A DNA stretch of 64,000 nt from the NCBI GenBank assembly GCA_934177725.1, contig CAKPPO010000009.1:1-64000 (forward strand). The letters run 5' to 3'. The stretch's first letter is position 1. Each line of letters opens with the position of its first letter. Source of the stretch: an uncultured Clostridia bacterium (GTDB lineage Bacteria; Bacillota; Clostridia; TANB77; CAG-508). This document shows, piece after piece, positions 16,544 to 24,995 of the stretch. The position numbers and the translations under genes are program-made. Below the pieces are notes generated by a model. The model made no database searches and had not been told where the DNA came from. It saw only the letters and a list, made by a program, of their open reading frames with translations.

Positions 16544-17554
16544 ATGAACACTAATATTTTAGTTTCATCAAAAGAAAAAGAAAAAAAGCGGTTTATTATA
16601 GGTACACATGATGGTATCTTCCATTCAGATGAAGTAGTTGCTTGTGCAATTCTTGCATTATTTCATTCTGATTATCAAATTGAAATTGTCCGTTCCAAAG
16701 ATGTTTCTTTGTTATATGAAAAAGAAGCAGATATTTTAGTTGATGTCGGTGGCGGCTCTTATGATCATCATCAGCCAGGAGGAAATGGTAAAAGAGAAAA
16801 CAGAGTTCCTTATGCAAGTGCAGGACTTGTTTGGAAGGAATATGGAGAAGGTGTAATTTATAAATGTTTTGATGAATTATATAGTCCTTTTTCTTCTATT
16901 CTTGTAGACAATACTTCTAAAACTTATGAAAGAAGTTTTAAAGAAATTGTTAAATACATTGATGAAAACTTTATTCAGAATGTTGATAAAGAAGATAATG
17001 GTATTTTCGTACACACTCACATTTTCAGTTTTATCAAATCATTTCTTCCAGTATATGACAGCAAATATGATAATTTCGATGAAAGTTTTCATCTTGTACT
17101 TAATGTTACCATTGAAATTTTGAAACATGTCATTTATGAGGCTATTTCAAAAGAATTTGCTTTAAGTTTTGTTTTGAAACTAATCGACGAAGACGGAATT
17201 GTTTCCAATAGTATTTTAGAAATTCCATCTCAGACATTTCCATGGTTAGAAGCATTATGCAATTACAATACTGATTTTGCTTGGTCTGATACAGACTGTA
17301 TCAATTTTGTAATTTTTCCATACCCCTCAGGAGGTTGGGCAGCACAATGTGTTCCTCCCTCTTTAGAGAAAAAATTTGAGCAAAGAATTTCTTTTCCTAA
17401 AGAATGGGCTGGGCAAACCGAAAATCTTTCTAAAATTTCGGGAGTAAAAGATGCAACTTTTTGTCATAATGGCTGTTTCTTCGTACGGTCTAAAACAAAA
17501 GAAGGAGTTATAGCTTTGTGTGAAAATGCTATTAAAGCAAATAAATATTTATAA
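16544..17554 (+). CDS. MYG1-family (UPF0160) metal-dependent hydrolase
   Basis: The 336-residue protein matches the MYG1/GAMM1 family, a DHH-phosphoesterase-like group whose eukaryotic member has been reported as a 3'-5' RNA exonuclease. Signature segments are IIGTHDGIFHSDEVVACA near the N-terminus, DVGGGSYDHHQPGG (metal-binding DHH) at about residue 66-79, and a C-terminal PSGGWAAQCVP followed by PKEWAGQ and FCHNGCFF. Length and motif order are complete. It is one of few plus-strand genes, stands alone between its own promoter and terminator, and its codon use looks slightly less A+T-extreme than its neighbours, which may indicate later acquisition. Substrate in bacteria is unknown. Confidence 0.88.
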   Translation: MNTNILVSSKEKEKKRFIIGTHDGIFHSDEVVACAILALFHSDYQIEIVRSKDVSLLYEKEADILVDVGGGSYDHHQPGGNGKRENRVPYASAGLVWKEYGEGVIYKCFDELYSPFSSILVDNTSKTYERSFKEIVKYIDENFIQNVDKEDNGIFVHTHIFSFIKSFLPVYDSKYDNFDESFHLVLNVTIEILKHVIYEAISKEFALSFVLKLIDEDGIVSNSILEIPSQTFPWLEALCNYNTDFAWSDTDCINFVIFPYPSGGWAAQCVPPSLEKKFEQRISFPKEWAGQTENLSKISGVKDATFCHNGCFFVRSKTKEGVIALCENAIKANKYL

Positions 17555-17599
17555 CTTTAACGTGATAATGTTATTGCTTATTTTATGACCAAATAAATT

Positions 17600-17637
17600 A
17601 AAACCTCAGATAATTTCTGGGGTTTTAACTTTTTTTC
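17600..17637 (+). terminator. Terminator of the MYG1-like gene
   Basis: AAAACCTCAGA (17600-17610) pairs with TCTGGGGTTTT (17616-17626), one G-U pair included, and is followed by AACTTTTTTT. It lies in the convergent space between this gene and topA. Confidence 0.75.
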
Positions 17638-17668
17638 TAAAAGTGTGTTGTACTTTTAAAGTATCATT

Positions 17669-19774
17669 TTATTTCTTCTTAGTTATTTTTCTTTTTGTAG
17701 TCTTCTTCTTTGCTGTAGTCTTCTTTTTAGCAGTGGTTTTCTTTTTTGTTTCTACTTCTACTGTTTCTTTTGGCTCCCATTTTTCTCCTGACTTTGGTTT
17801 ATCCCAAGAAATATAATTGCAACTTGCAGGATTATTTTCGCAAATGTAGTAGTTTCTTTTTCTTTTTGTTTTTCTTACTTGTACTATTCCTCCACATACT
17901 GGGCATGGTACGTCTATTGTTTCTATTATTGGTTTTGCATTTTTACATTCTGGGTAACCTGGACACGCTAAGAACTTTCCATATCTTCCATATTTGTACA
18001 CCATCATTCTTCCACATTTTTCACATTGTACATCAGATACCTCATCTTCTAATTTTACATGTTCTAGCTCTTTTTCTACTTTATCTAATGTTACCTTAAA
18101 TGGTCCATAGAAGTCTCTAATTACTTGTTTCCATTGTTCTTTTCCTTCTGCCACTTCGTCAAATTCTTCTTCTATTTTTGCTGTAAACGCTACATTTATA
18201 ACATCTGGGAAGCTTTCAACTAATAATTTATTTACTATTTTTCCAAGTTCTGTTGGCATTAGTTGTTTTTGGACTTTTTCTATATATCTTCTCTCTAAAA
18301 TTGTTGTAATTGTTGGTGAATAAGTACTTGGTCTTCCTATCCCTTTTTCTTCTAATGCTTTTACTAAACTTGCTTCTGTGTACCTTGGTGGTGGCTCTGT
18401 AAAGCTTTGTTTTGGATTTATTTCCTTTTTAATAACTTCTTCATTTATTTCTAGCTCTGGTAATGTTTCGTCTTCTTGTTTTTTCTTTTTATCTTCTTTT
18501 ACATTGTCTTCAGATTCTACATATAAAGCCATGAATCCTTTGAATTTTAATGTTTGACCATTTGCCTTAAAATTATATTCATTTGCTTTTATATCTACTG
18601 CAACTGTGTCATAAATAGCTTGTGCCATTTGGCTTGCTATAAAACGATTATATACTAATTTGTATAATTTGTATTGATCTGGAGTTAATGAACTTTTTAT
18701 TTCATCTGGCTCTAGTTCTATATAAGTTGGTCTTATTGCCTCGTGTGCATCTTGTGCGTCTTTATTTGTTTTATAATATCTATTTTCGTAATAGTTTTCT
18801 CCATATTCTTTTACTATATGCTTTTTAGCTGCATTTCTTGCCTCATCTGAAATTCTTGTAGAGTCTGTTCTCATATATGTAATTAAACCAACGCTACCTT
18901 TTTCAGGAACCTTAACACCTTCATACAAACCTTGTGCCACACTCATTGTTTTCTTTAATGTAAATCCTAACTTTCTTGAAGCTTCTTGCTGCATTGTACT
19001 TGTTGTAAATGGTGGCGCTGGTGTTCTTTTCTTTTCGCTCTTTTTAATGTCTTCTACAATGTATTTTGCTTTTTCTAAATTTTTTAATATTTCGTCTATT
19101 TTCTCTTTTGAATGGATATCTATTTTCTTTCCATTTTTTCCATATAAATGTGCTTCAAAAGTTTTTTTAGACTTTTCTTCTAATAAAGTTACATATATAT
19201 TCCAATATTCTTCTGGAATAAATTTTTCGATTTCTTCTTCTCTATCTACTATTAATTTTACTGCTACAGATTGCACTCTTCCTGCTGATAAACCTTTTTT
19301 TACCTTTTTCCATAAAAGTGGACTTATTTTATAACCTACTATTCTGTCTAAAACTCTACGAGCTTGTTGTGCATCTGTTAAATTCATATCTATTTTTCTT
19401 GGATGTCTTATAGATTCTTGTACTGTTTCTTTTGTTATTTCGTTAAATGTTACTCTACAAACACTATCTTCTGGAATATTTAATATGTGTGCTAAATGCC
19501 ATGCAATCGCTTCTCCTTCACGGTCAGGGTCAGTTGCAAGGTACACTTTTTTACTAGATGCCGCATCTTTTTTTAAAGATTTTATTAAATCTCCTTTTCC
19601 TCTAATATTTATATATTCTGGTTCAAAATCATTTTCTATATCTACTGCAAGTTTAGATTTTGGTAAATCGCGAATATGTCCCATAGATGCTACTACTTTT
19701 GTACTTCCACCTAAAAACTTTTTTATAGTATTGGCTTTTGCAGGTGATTCCACAATAATTAATTTATCTGCCAT
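17669..19774 (-). CDS. topA: DNA topoisomerase I
   Basis: Type IA topoisomerase relaxes negative supercoils by a 5'-phosphotyrosine intermediate. The 701-residue product has the TOPRIM start VESPAKANTIKKFLGG, DPDREGEAIAWHL (acidic metal site), SAGRVQSVAVKLIVDREEE and GLITYMRTDSTRISDEA, with the catalytic tyrosine at about residue 300. Two C-terminal Cys4 fingers are visible (CEKCGRMMVYKYGRYGKFLAC; CPVCGGIVQVRKTKRKRNYYIC), then a lysine tail built of TAKKKTTAKKKTT repeats, as in other Firmicutes. ATG at 19774 follows GGAGAG. It lies directly downstream of murG after a terminator, so it is probably a separate transcript. Confidence 0.97.
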   Translation of the reverse strand: MADKLIIVESPAKANTIKKFLGGSTKVVASMGHIRDLPKSKLAVDIENDFEPEYINIRGKGDLIKSLKKDAASSKKVYLATDPDREGEAIAWHLAHILNIPEDSVCRVTFNEITKETVQESIRHPRKIDMNLTDAQQARRVLDRIVGYKISPLLWKKVKKGLSAGRVQSVAVKLIVDREEEIEKFIPEEYWNIYVTLLEEKSKKTFEAHLYGKNGKKIDIHSKEKIDEILKNLEKAKYIVEDIKKSEKKRTPAPPFTTSTMQQEASRKLGFTLKKTMSVAQGLYEGVKVPEKGSVGLITYMRTDSTRISDEARNAAKKHIVKEYGENYYENRYYKTNKDAQDAHEAIRPTYIELEPDEIKSSLTPDQYKLYKLVYNRFIASQMAQAIYDTVAVDIKANEYNFKANGQTLKFKGFMALYVESEDNVKEDKKKKQEDETLPELEINEEVIKKEINPKQSFTEPPPRYTEASLVKALEEKGIGRPSTYSPTITTILERRYIEKVQKQLMPTELGKIVNKLLVESFPDVINVAFTAKIEEEFDEVAEGKEQWKQVIRDFYGPFKVTLDKVEKELEHVKLEDEVSDVQCEKCGRMMVYKYGRYGKFLACPGYPECKNAKPIIETIDVPCPVCGGIVQVRKTKRKRNYYICENNPASCNYISWDKPKSGEKWEPKETVEVETKKKTTAKKKTTAKKKTTKRKITKKK

Positions 19775-19845
19775 AATACTCTCCTTTATTTTTATTACCT
19801 ATGTATTCTAAATTATTTTTATTACTTTTGCAAGTAGTTTAGTAT

Positions 19846-19883
19846 AAAAAATTAGTAAAGCTTTATTTCTTTACTAATTTTTT
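19846..19883. terminator. Terminator overlapping the 3' end of murG
   Basis: AAAAAATTAGTAAAG (19846-19860) and CTTTACTAATTTTTT (19869-19883) are perfect complements; the hairpin includes the murG stop codon region. On the minus strand it ends in T6, marking the end of the ftsW-murG transcript before topA. Confidence 0.7.
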
Positions 19884-20981
19884 TACTTCACTATATATTT
19901 TATTTTGGGCATCATTTGTTTGTAATTTTAAGGCATTTATCCCCATTTGTTTCATAATTTGTGGATAATCTACCATACTTTTTATATTTTTATTTAGTTG
20001 TTCTGCAGTTAAATCTTTATTTAGTATAATTTTCGCTGCCTGCACTTTTTCTAATGCTTTTGCATTATATAATTGATGATCATTACTTACATTTGGAAGT
20101 GGCACTAAAATTGAAGGCTTACCTAAATTTGAAATTTCTGTTATTGTCATTGCTCCACTTCTAGCCACAATTATATCTGATATATTCATTATTTCTTCCA
20201 TATTATAAATATATGGAACAATCTTCATATTTTTTATCATATTTATATTTAAGTTTTCATCTTCTAATTTTTCTTTTATTATATCATATTGCTTTGGTCC
20301 TGTTGCCCACATAATTTGATAATCTTTGTTTAACTTTTGCTTTGCTATTCCTATTATAGCTTCGTTAATTGCCTGTGCTCCTTGGCTTCCACCAAACACC
20401 AATACTATAGTTTTATTTTCATCTAAACCTATTTTGTTTTTCATTTCTTTTTGTTCTTGTATAGAATACTCTTGCTTTGTTATTTTAGTTGGTGTACCTG
20501 TGAATACTACATTTTTAGCATTTTTTATTCTATCTATTGCATCTTTAAAAGAAACTAATATTGTATCTGTTTTTTTACTAAGCATTTTTACGGCTTTTCC
20601 TGGAAAGGCATTGCTTTCGTGAAGCATTGTTGGAATTTTTAAACTATGTGCTGCAGATATTGTTGCTCCACATATATATCCACCTGTTCCAATTACTATA
20701 TCAGGATTAAATTCCTTTATTATTTTTTTAGCCTCACCATAACCTTTTATTGTCTTTATTATCTTTTTAATATTATCTATTGATATCTTTTTACTTAATC
20801 CATACGCATCTATTGTTTTCAACTCATAACCTGCTCTAGGTACTAAATCATTTTCTAACCCTCTATTTGTTCCTATGAAAATGATTTCTGAATTCTTTTC
20901 TTCTTGTTTTATTTTATTTGCGATTGCTAATCCTGGATTAATATGTCCTGCTGTTCCCGCTGCTGCTATAATTACTTTCAT
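19863..20981 (-). CDS. murG: UDP-GlcNAc:lipid I N-acetylglucosaminyltransferase MurG
   Basis: MurG adds GlcNAc to lipid I to make lipid II on the inner face of the membrane. The 372-residue product starts IAAAGTAGHINPGLAIA (GxxGH loop), then has GTGGYICG, HESNAFPGKA, VFGGSQGAQAIN and the UDP-GlcNAc site ARSGAMTITEI in the second Rossmann domain. Length is normal. ATG at 20981 follows AGGGAGAAG. It is the last cell-wall gene of the cluster, 111 bases after ftsW; that spacer is nearly filled by a large inverted repeat that could reduce read-through into murG. Confidence 0.96.
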   Translation of the reverse strand: MKVIIAAAGTAGHINPGLAIANKIKQEEKNSEIIFIGTNRGLENDLVPRAGYELKTIDAYGLSKKISIDNIKKIIKTIKGYGEAKKIIKEFNPDIVIGTGGYICGATISAAHSLKIPTMLHESNAFPGKAVKMLSKKTDTILVSFKDAIDRIKNAKNVVFTGTPTKITKQEYSIQEQKEMKNKIGLDENKTIVLVFGGSQGAQAINEAIIGIAKQKLNKDYQIMWATGPKQYDIIKEKLEDENLNINMIKNMKIVPYIYNMEEIMNISDIIVARSGAMTITEISNLGKPSILVPLPNVSNDHQLYNAKALEKVQAAKIILNKDLTAEQLNKNIKSMVDYPQIMKQMGINALKLQTNDAQNKIYSEVKKLVKK

Positions 20982-20995
20982 AAAACTTCTCCCTC

Positions 20996-21094
20996 AAAAC
21001 GTGGTAAAAGGGCCGCCCCTTCTTACCACACTTTTTTTATATGACCATACTTTTTTACATGTGGTAAGAAGGGGCGGCCCTTTTACCACGTTTT
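20996..21094. repeat. GC-rich 99-bp element: two 35-bp inverted arms, each itself a hairpin
   Basis: The left arm (20996-21030) and right arm (21060-21094) are exact reverse complements over 35 bases, with a 29-base AT-rich spacer. Each arm is itself imperfectly palindromic (GTGGTAA ... TTACCAC around a GGGCCGCCCC core). This paired-REP layout resembles bacterial BIME/REPIN or MITE elements. The right arm covers the last bases of ftsW including most of its stop codon, and the left arm ends 4 bases short of the murG ribosome site. Its G+C richness is strikingly unlike the surroundings. Confidence 0.85.
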
Positions 21095-22247
21095 AAACTT
21101 TTGAACCTGCTCTAGATATATTTAATAATATTCCCATACTACATAACAATATAAGTAAAGCTGTTCCTCCATAACTAAAGAATGGAAGTGACATTCCTGT
21201 AGCTGGTATTGATGATGTAACAACTCCTATGTTTATTATTGCTTGTATTCCTACAAGTGATGTAATTCCAACTGCAAGTAAGCTTCCAAATGAATCTGGT
21301 GCTTTCATTGAAGTTAAAATTCCTCTCCATATAAATATAGCAAATAATGCTATTACTACTAAACACCCAACGAATCCTAATTCTTCTGCTATTATTGCAA
21401 ATATGAAATCATTATGTGGTTCCGGTATATACAAATATTTTTGTTTACTTTGACCTAAACCTACTCCAAATAAACCACCTGAGCCTATTGCATATAATCC
21501 TTGAATTACCTGCCATCCATTTCCTGTTGCATCTTGCCATGGGTCTAAAAATGTTGTAAGTCTTGCTAAACGGAATCCTCCTTTTTCACCTCTTGTCGCC
21601 AAAAGCAACATTCCAGCAACTGCTGCTGAGCCTCCTGCTATTGCTATTGTTATAAAATCTTTTATTTTTGTTCCCGCCATTATCATCATTATTGATGTTA
21701 TGGCAATAATAACAACTGATGCACTTAAGTGATCTTGTATAAAGAACAAAATTGCAATTGGTGGTACTAAAAAGCAAAGTGATTTAAAACATCCTTTCCA
21801 AAAAAAACCTAAGTCATTTTTATGTTCTGTTAAATATCCTGCATAAAATACAATTAATGCTACTTTTGCTATTTCTGATGGTTGAAAGTTACCAAATCCT
21901 AAATTTATCCATCTTCTTGCACCTTTAACCTCTACACCTATTCCGGGTATTGCTACTGAAAATAATGCTATTATAGCAATAATATACGCTATTTTATAAA
22001 AATTTTTATATATTCTATAATCTATTCTAGATATAAAAAACATTAATACAATTCCAACTATCGCAAAACCTAGCTGTTTTAATACATATGTATAACTGTT
22101 TCCATTTGTTGAAAGTGAAGATGGTGCACTAGCAGAAAGCACCATTATTATTCCTAATGACAATAATAAAAATATTGTAATGCATAATGCAAAATCAAAT
22201 GGTTTTTGATTTGACTTTATTGTTTTTTTCTGTTTCTTTTGTTGCAC
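21093..22247 (-). CDS. ftsW: Peptidoglycan glycosyltransferase FtsW (SEDS family)
   Basis: FtsW polymerises lipid II at the division septum together with a class B PBP. The 384-residue protein has about ten membrane helices and the SEDS hallmarks GNFQPSEIAKVALIV, RLTTFLDPW, QGLYAIGSGGLFGVGLGQSKQK and the C-terminal PATGMSLPFFSYGGTALL. The putative catalytic aspartate region after PEPHNDFIFAIIAEELG is intact. Translation begins at GTG 22247 behind GGAAGGGAAG. It lies between mraY and murG as in many dcw clusters, though murD, normally just upstream, is missing. RodA is the alternative name, but position in dcw favours FtsW. Confidence 0.93.
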   Translation of the reverse strand: MQQKKQKKTIKSNQKPFDFALCITIFLLLSLGIIMVLSASAPSSLSTNGNSYTYVLKQLGFAIVGIVLMFFISRIDYRIYKNFYKIAYIIAIIALFSVAIPGIGVEVKGARRWINLGFGNFQPSEIAKVALIVFYAGYLTEHKNDLGFFWKGCFKSLCFLVPPIAILFFIQDHLSASVVIIAITSIMMIMAGTKIKDFITIAIAGGSAAVAGMLLLATRGEKGGFRLARLTTFLDPWQDATGNGWQVIQGLYAIGSGGLFGVGLGQSKQKYLYIPEPHNDFIFAIIAEELGFVGCLVVIALFAIFIWRGILTSMKAPDSFGSLLAVGITSLVGIQAIINIGVVTSSIPATGMSLPFFSYGGTALLILLCSMGILLNISRAGSKV

Positions 22248-22282
22248 TTTCTTCCCTTCCTTTCACTAATTATTTTTGTATA

Positions 22283-22314
22283 ACTCCCCAAAAAGTACTC
22301 ATCCATTTTGGAGT
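22283..22314. repeat. Hairpin between mraY and ftsW (REP-like)
   Basis: ACTCCCCAAAA and TTTTGGAGT pair around AGTACTCATCCA, with two unpaired C residues; the plus-strand side ends in a T-run. The CCAAAAAGTAC core recalls the 15347-15389 hairpin. It may serve as a weak terminator or processing site inside the cluster. Confidence 0.5.
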
Positions 22315-22321
22315 AAAATTT

Positions 22322-23305
22322 TTAAATTGCGAATATTCCTATAATACATACTATTAATGTAACTATGCTAAATACTGATACTACTTTATTTTCTTTCCAT
22401 CCAGAAAGTTCAAAATGATGGTGAAGTGGAGCCATTTTAAATACTCTATTTCCTGTTCTTTTGAAATGTGCTACTTGAATCATTACAGATAATGTTTCTA
22501 GTATTGGAACTAATGCAATAATTAAAAGTAATAATGGCATTTTCAAATATAGTGCCATAGCAGCAACTGCTCCTCCTAAGCAAAGTGAACCTGTATCTCC
22601 CATCATTACTTTTGAAGGATATAAGTTAAATAATAAAAATCCTAAACATGCACCTGACAATGCGCTTCCAAATAAAGTTACTTCTTTTACATCAAATATA
22701 ATTGCAATTACTGTTAAACAAGTTAGTATTATAGTAGTTACACTGCTTGATAATCCATCTATTCCGTCTGTTAGGTTTATTGCATTTGTTGTACCTAACA
22801 TTACTAATATTGCAAGTGGAATATATAACCAAATAGGAAGTACTATGCTAGTTTTTGCAAATGGAATATATATATCTGTACCTATATTTAATACTTTTGT
22901 TAAATATAAAGTATATCCTACTGCAATTATTAATAGTCCTATCATTTTTGCAGTTGGGCTTAACCCTTTAGTATTTTTTAATACTAATTTTTTAAAGTCA
23001 TCTATAAAACCTATTAGTCCAAATCCTACTGAAGTTATTAATAGTGGTAAAATATTTTTTGCTATAGTTGGCTCTGGTCTATATTTTGTGTAGTAGAAAA
23101 ATAATCCTACACATACTATAATCATACTAAGTATAATTATAATTCCTCCCATTGTTGGGGTTCCTTGTTTCTTTAAATGACTTTGTGGTCCATCATCTCT
23201 TTCTATTTGCCCTACTTTTAGTCTTCTTAATATTGGTATTATTATGAAAGAAAGTATAACTGTTATTGCAAATGTTAAAAATAATACTTTTACTTGAAAT
23301 TCCAT
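22322..23305 (-). CDS. mraY: Phospho-MurNAc-pentapeptide translocase MraY
   Basis: MraY transfers phospho-MurNAc-pentapeptide to undecaprenyl phosphate, giving lipid I. The 327-residue polytopic protein contains KKQGTPTMGGIII (polyprenyl-phosphate site), FIDDFKKL (the conserved Asp pair), NLTDGIDGLSSSV, MGDTGSLCLGGA and the C-terminal APLHHHFELSGW histidine motif, all diagnostic. Length is typical of Firmicutes MraY. ATG at 23305 follows AAGGAG. It is 15 bases downstream of murE, so the two are cotranscribed; murF, usually between them, is absent from the window. Confidence 0.97.
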   Translation of the reverse strand: MEFQVKVLFLTFAITVILSFIIIPILRRLKVGQIERDDGPQSHLKKQGTPTMGGIIIILSMIIVCVGLFFYYTKYRPEPTIAKNILPLLITSVGFGLIGFIDDFKKLVLKNTKGLSPTAKMIGLLIIAVGYTLYLTKVLNIGTDIYIPFAKTSIVLPIWLYIPLAILVMLGTTNAINLTDGIDGLSSSVTTIILTCLTVIAIIFDVKEVTLFGSALSGACLGFLLFNLYPSKVMMGDTGSLCLGGAVAAMALYLKMPLLLLIIALVPILETLSVMIQVAHFKRTGNRVFKMAPLHHHFELSGWKENKVVSVFSIVTLIVCIIGIFAI

Positions 23306-23320
23306 GTTTTTCTCCTTATT

Positions 23321-24793
23321 TTATAATTTATTTATGATACTATTTACTATAATTCTTTCATCAAATGGATATTTTACACCATTTATTTCTTGGTAAGGTT
23401 CATGTCCTTTACCTGCTAAAACTATAATGTCCTTTTTATCTGCCATACTAATTGCTTTCTTTATAGCTTCAACTCTATCTACTACTACAGTATATTTTCC
23501 TTTTGTTTTCTTTATTCCTTCTTCAATTTGGCTTACTATCTTTTCAGAATCTTCTGTACGTGGATTGTCTGATGTTATAATTGTAAAATCTGCAATTCTT
23601 CCTGAGATTTCCCCCATTATTGGTCTTTTGGTTGTATCTCTATCTCCTCCACAGCCAAATACAGATATTACTCTTCCTCTAGTATATGATTTAACTGCAT
23701 TTAGTATGTTTTCCAAACTTTCTGGTGAATGTGCATAATCTATCATTATTGTTAAATCTTTTTTGTTGTTTACAAGTTCTGATCTTCCTGGAACTCTAAC
23801 TTCTTCTAATGCTTCTTTTATTTGTTCAGCATTTGCTCCTAATTTTTCTGAAACACAAATTGCTGCTAGTGAATTGTATACACTAAATCTACCTGGAATG
23901 CATGTTTTTATTCTTTCATTTTTCATTCCTATTTTTACTTTAAAGTCTACATATGAATTTGTAATTGTAATATCTTTTGCTAAAACATTGCAATAATTAT
24001 CTATTCCATATGTTGTTATATTACATTCTGGCACAAGTTTTGGCAATTTTGCAACATGAAAATCATCTGCGTTTATAAAACCTGTTTTACACATTTTAAA
24101 TAATTGTACTTTTGAACTAAAGTAATCTTCCATATTTGGATGTTCTTTTGGACTAATATGATCTTCTGAAAAGTTTGTAAATACTCCTATATCAAAATCA
24201 CATCCTGCTACTCTGTGTAATTTTAAGCTTTGTGAAGATACTTCCATAACAACTACATCTACATTTTCTTCTACCATTTTAGCAAATATAGCTTGCAATT
24301 TATTACTCTCTGGTGTTGTTCTATCACTATCTTCTAGTTTTTTATCACCTATATATATAGCTATAGTTCCAATTAAGCCTACTTTTTTTCCTGCTTTTTC
24401 TAGCACTTTTTTAATCATAAATGTTGTTGTTGTTTTTCCTTTGGTTCCTGTAACTCCTATTAATTTGAATTTTCTAGATGGATTTCCATAGAAATTACAT
24501 GAGCATATTGCTAAAGCATATCTTGTATCTTTTGCGATAACAACTGTAATTCCTTCTGGAATTTTTTTAACAAATTCTGCAGTTACTCCTTCTTCCAATA
24601 TTACTGCTTTTGCCCCACTATTTATTGCTGTATCTACATATTCATGTCCATCTGTGTCGAAACCTTTTATTGCTACAAATAAGCCATTTTCTTTTATATT
24701 TCTTGAATCTTTATCCAAATTTGTTATTTCTAAATCTAAATCTCCCTTTACTTTTAATCCTTCTATTCCTACTAAAATTTCTTTTAATTTCAT
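23321..24793 (-). CDS. murE: UDP-MurNAc-L-Ala-D-Glu:meso-diaminopimelate ligase MurE
   Basis: MurE adds the third residue to the peptidoglycan stem peptide. The 490-residue product has the Mur-ligase P-loop VTGTKGKTTTTFMI, the carbamoylated-lysine region SSQSLKLHRV, HSPESLENILNAV and, decisively, SDNPRTE: the DNPR motif marks meso-diaminopimelate rather than lysine specificity. I place the start at ATG 24793 because AGGAGGTATCCT lies just ahead; an open extension to 24856 lacks a ribosome site. It leads the murE-mraY-ftsW-murG block but is cut off from the upstream dcw genes by three unrelated genes. Confidence 0.95.
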   Translation of the reverse strand: MKLKEILVGIEGLKVKGDLDLEITNLDKDSRNIKENGLFVAIKGFDTDGHEYVDTAINSGAKAVILEEGVTAEFVKKIPEGITVVIAKDTRYALAICSCNFYGNPSRKFKLIGVTGTKGKTTTTFMIKKVLEKAGKKVGLIGTIAIYIGDKKLEDSDRTTPESNKLQAIFAKMVEENVDVVVMEVSSQSLKLHRVAGCDFDIGVFTNFSEDHISPKEHPNMEDYFSSKVQLFKMCKTGFINADDFHVAKLPKLVPECNITTYGIDNYCNVLAKDITITNSYVDFKVKIGMKNERIKTCIPGRFSVYNSLAAICVSEKLGANAEQIKEALEEVRVPGRSELVNNKKDLTIMIDYAHSPESLENILNAVKSYTRGRVISVFGCGGDRDTTKRPIMGEISGRIADFTIITSDNPRTEDSEKIVSQIEEGIKKTKGKYTVVVDRVEAIKKAISMADKKDIIVLAGKGHEPYQEINGVKYPFDERIIVNSIINKL

Positions 24794-24921
24794 AGGATAC
24801 CTCCTGTTTTTTATGTATTTATAAGTTGGTTTTTTATAATTATTAAAAACCAACATAATTATATAACTAAAGTTCTTATTTGTAAATTATATTATTAAAA
24901 AAAATAATCATTACTAAAAAG

Positions 24922-24958
24922 AAAAGAAAGTTTTAAGATATTTTTAAAACTTTCTTTT
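24922..24958 (-). terminator. Terminator after the GH3 gene
   Basis: AAAAGAAAGTTTTAA (24922-24936) and TTAAAACTTTCTTTT (24944-24958) are perfect complements; on the minus strand the hairpin runs into CTTTTT. It separates the beta-glucosidase gene from murE. Confidence 0.7.
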
Positions 24959-24995
24959 GCCTTTTTATTAATTTTGATAATATAAATTATTAACA

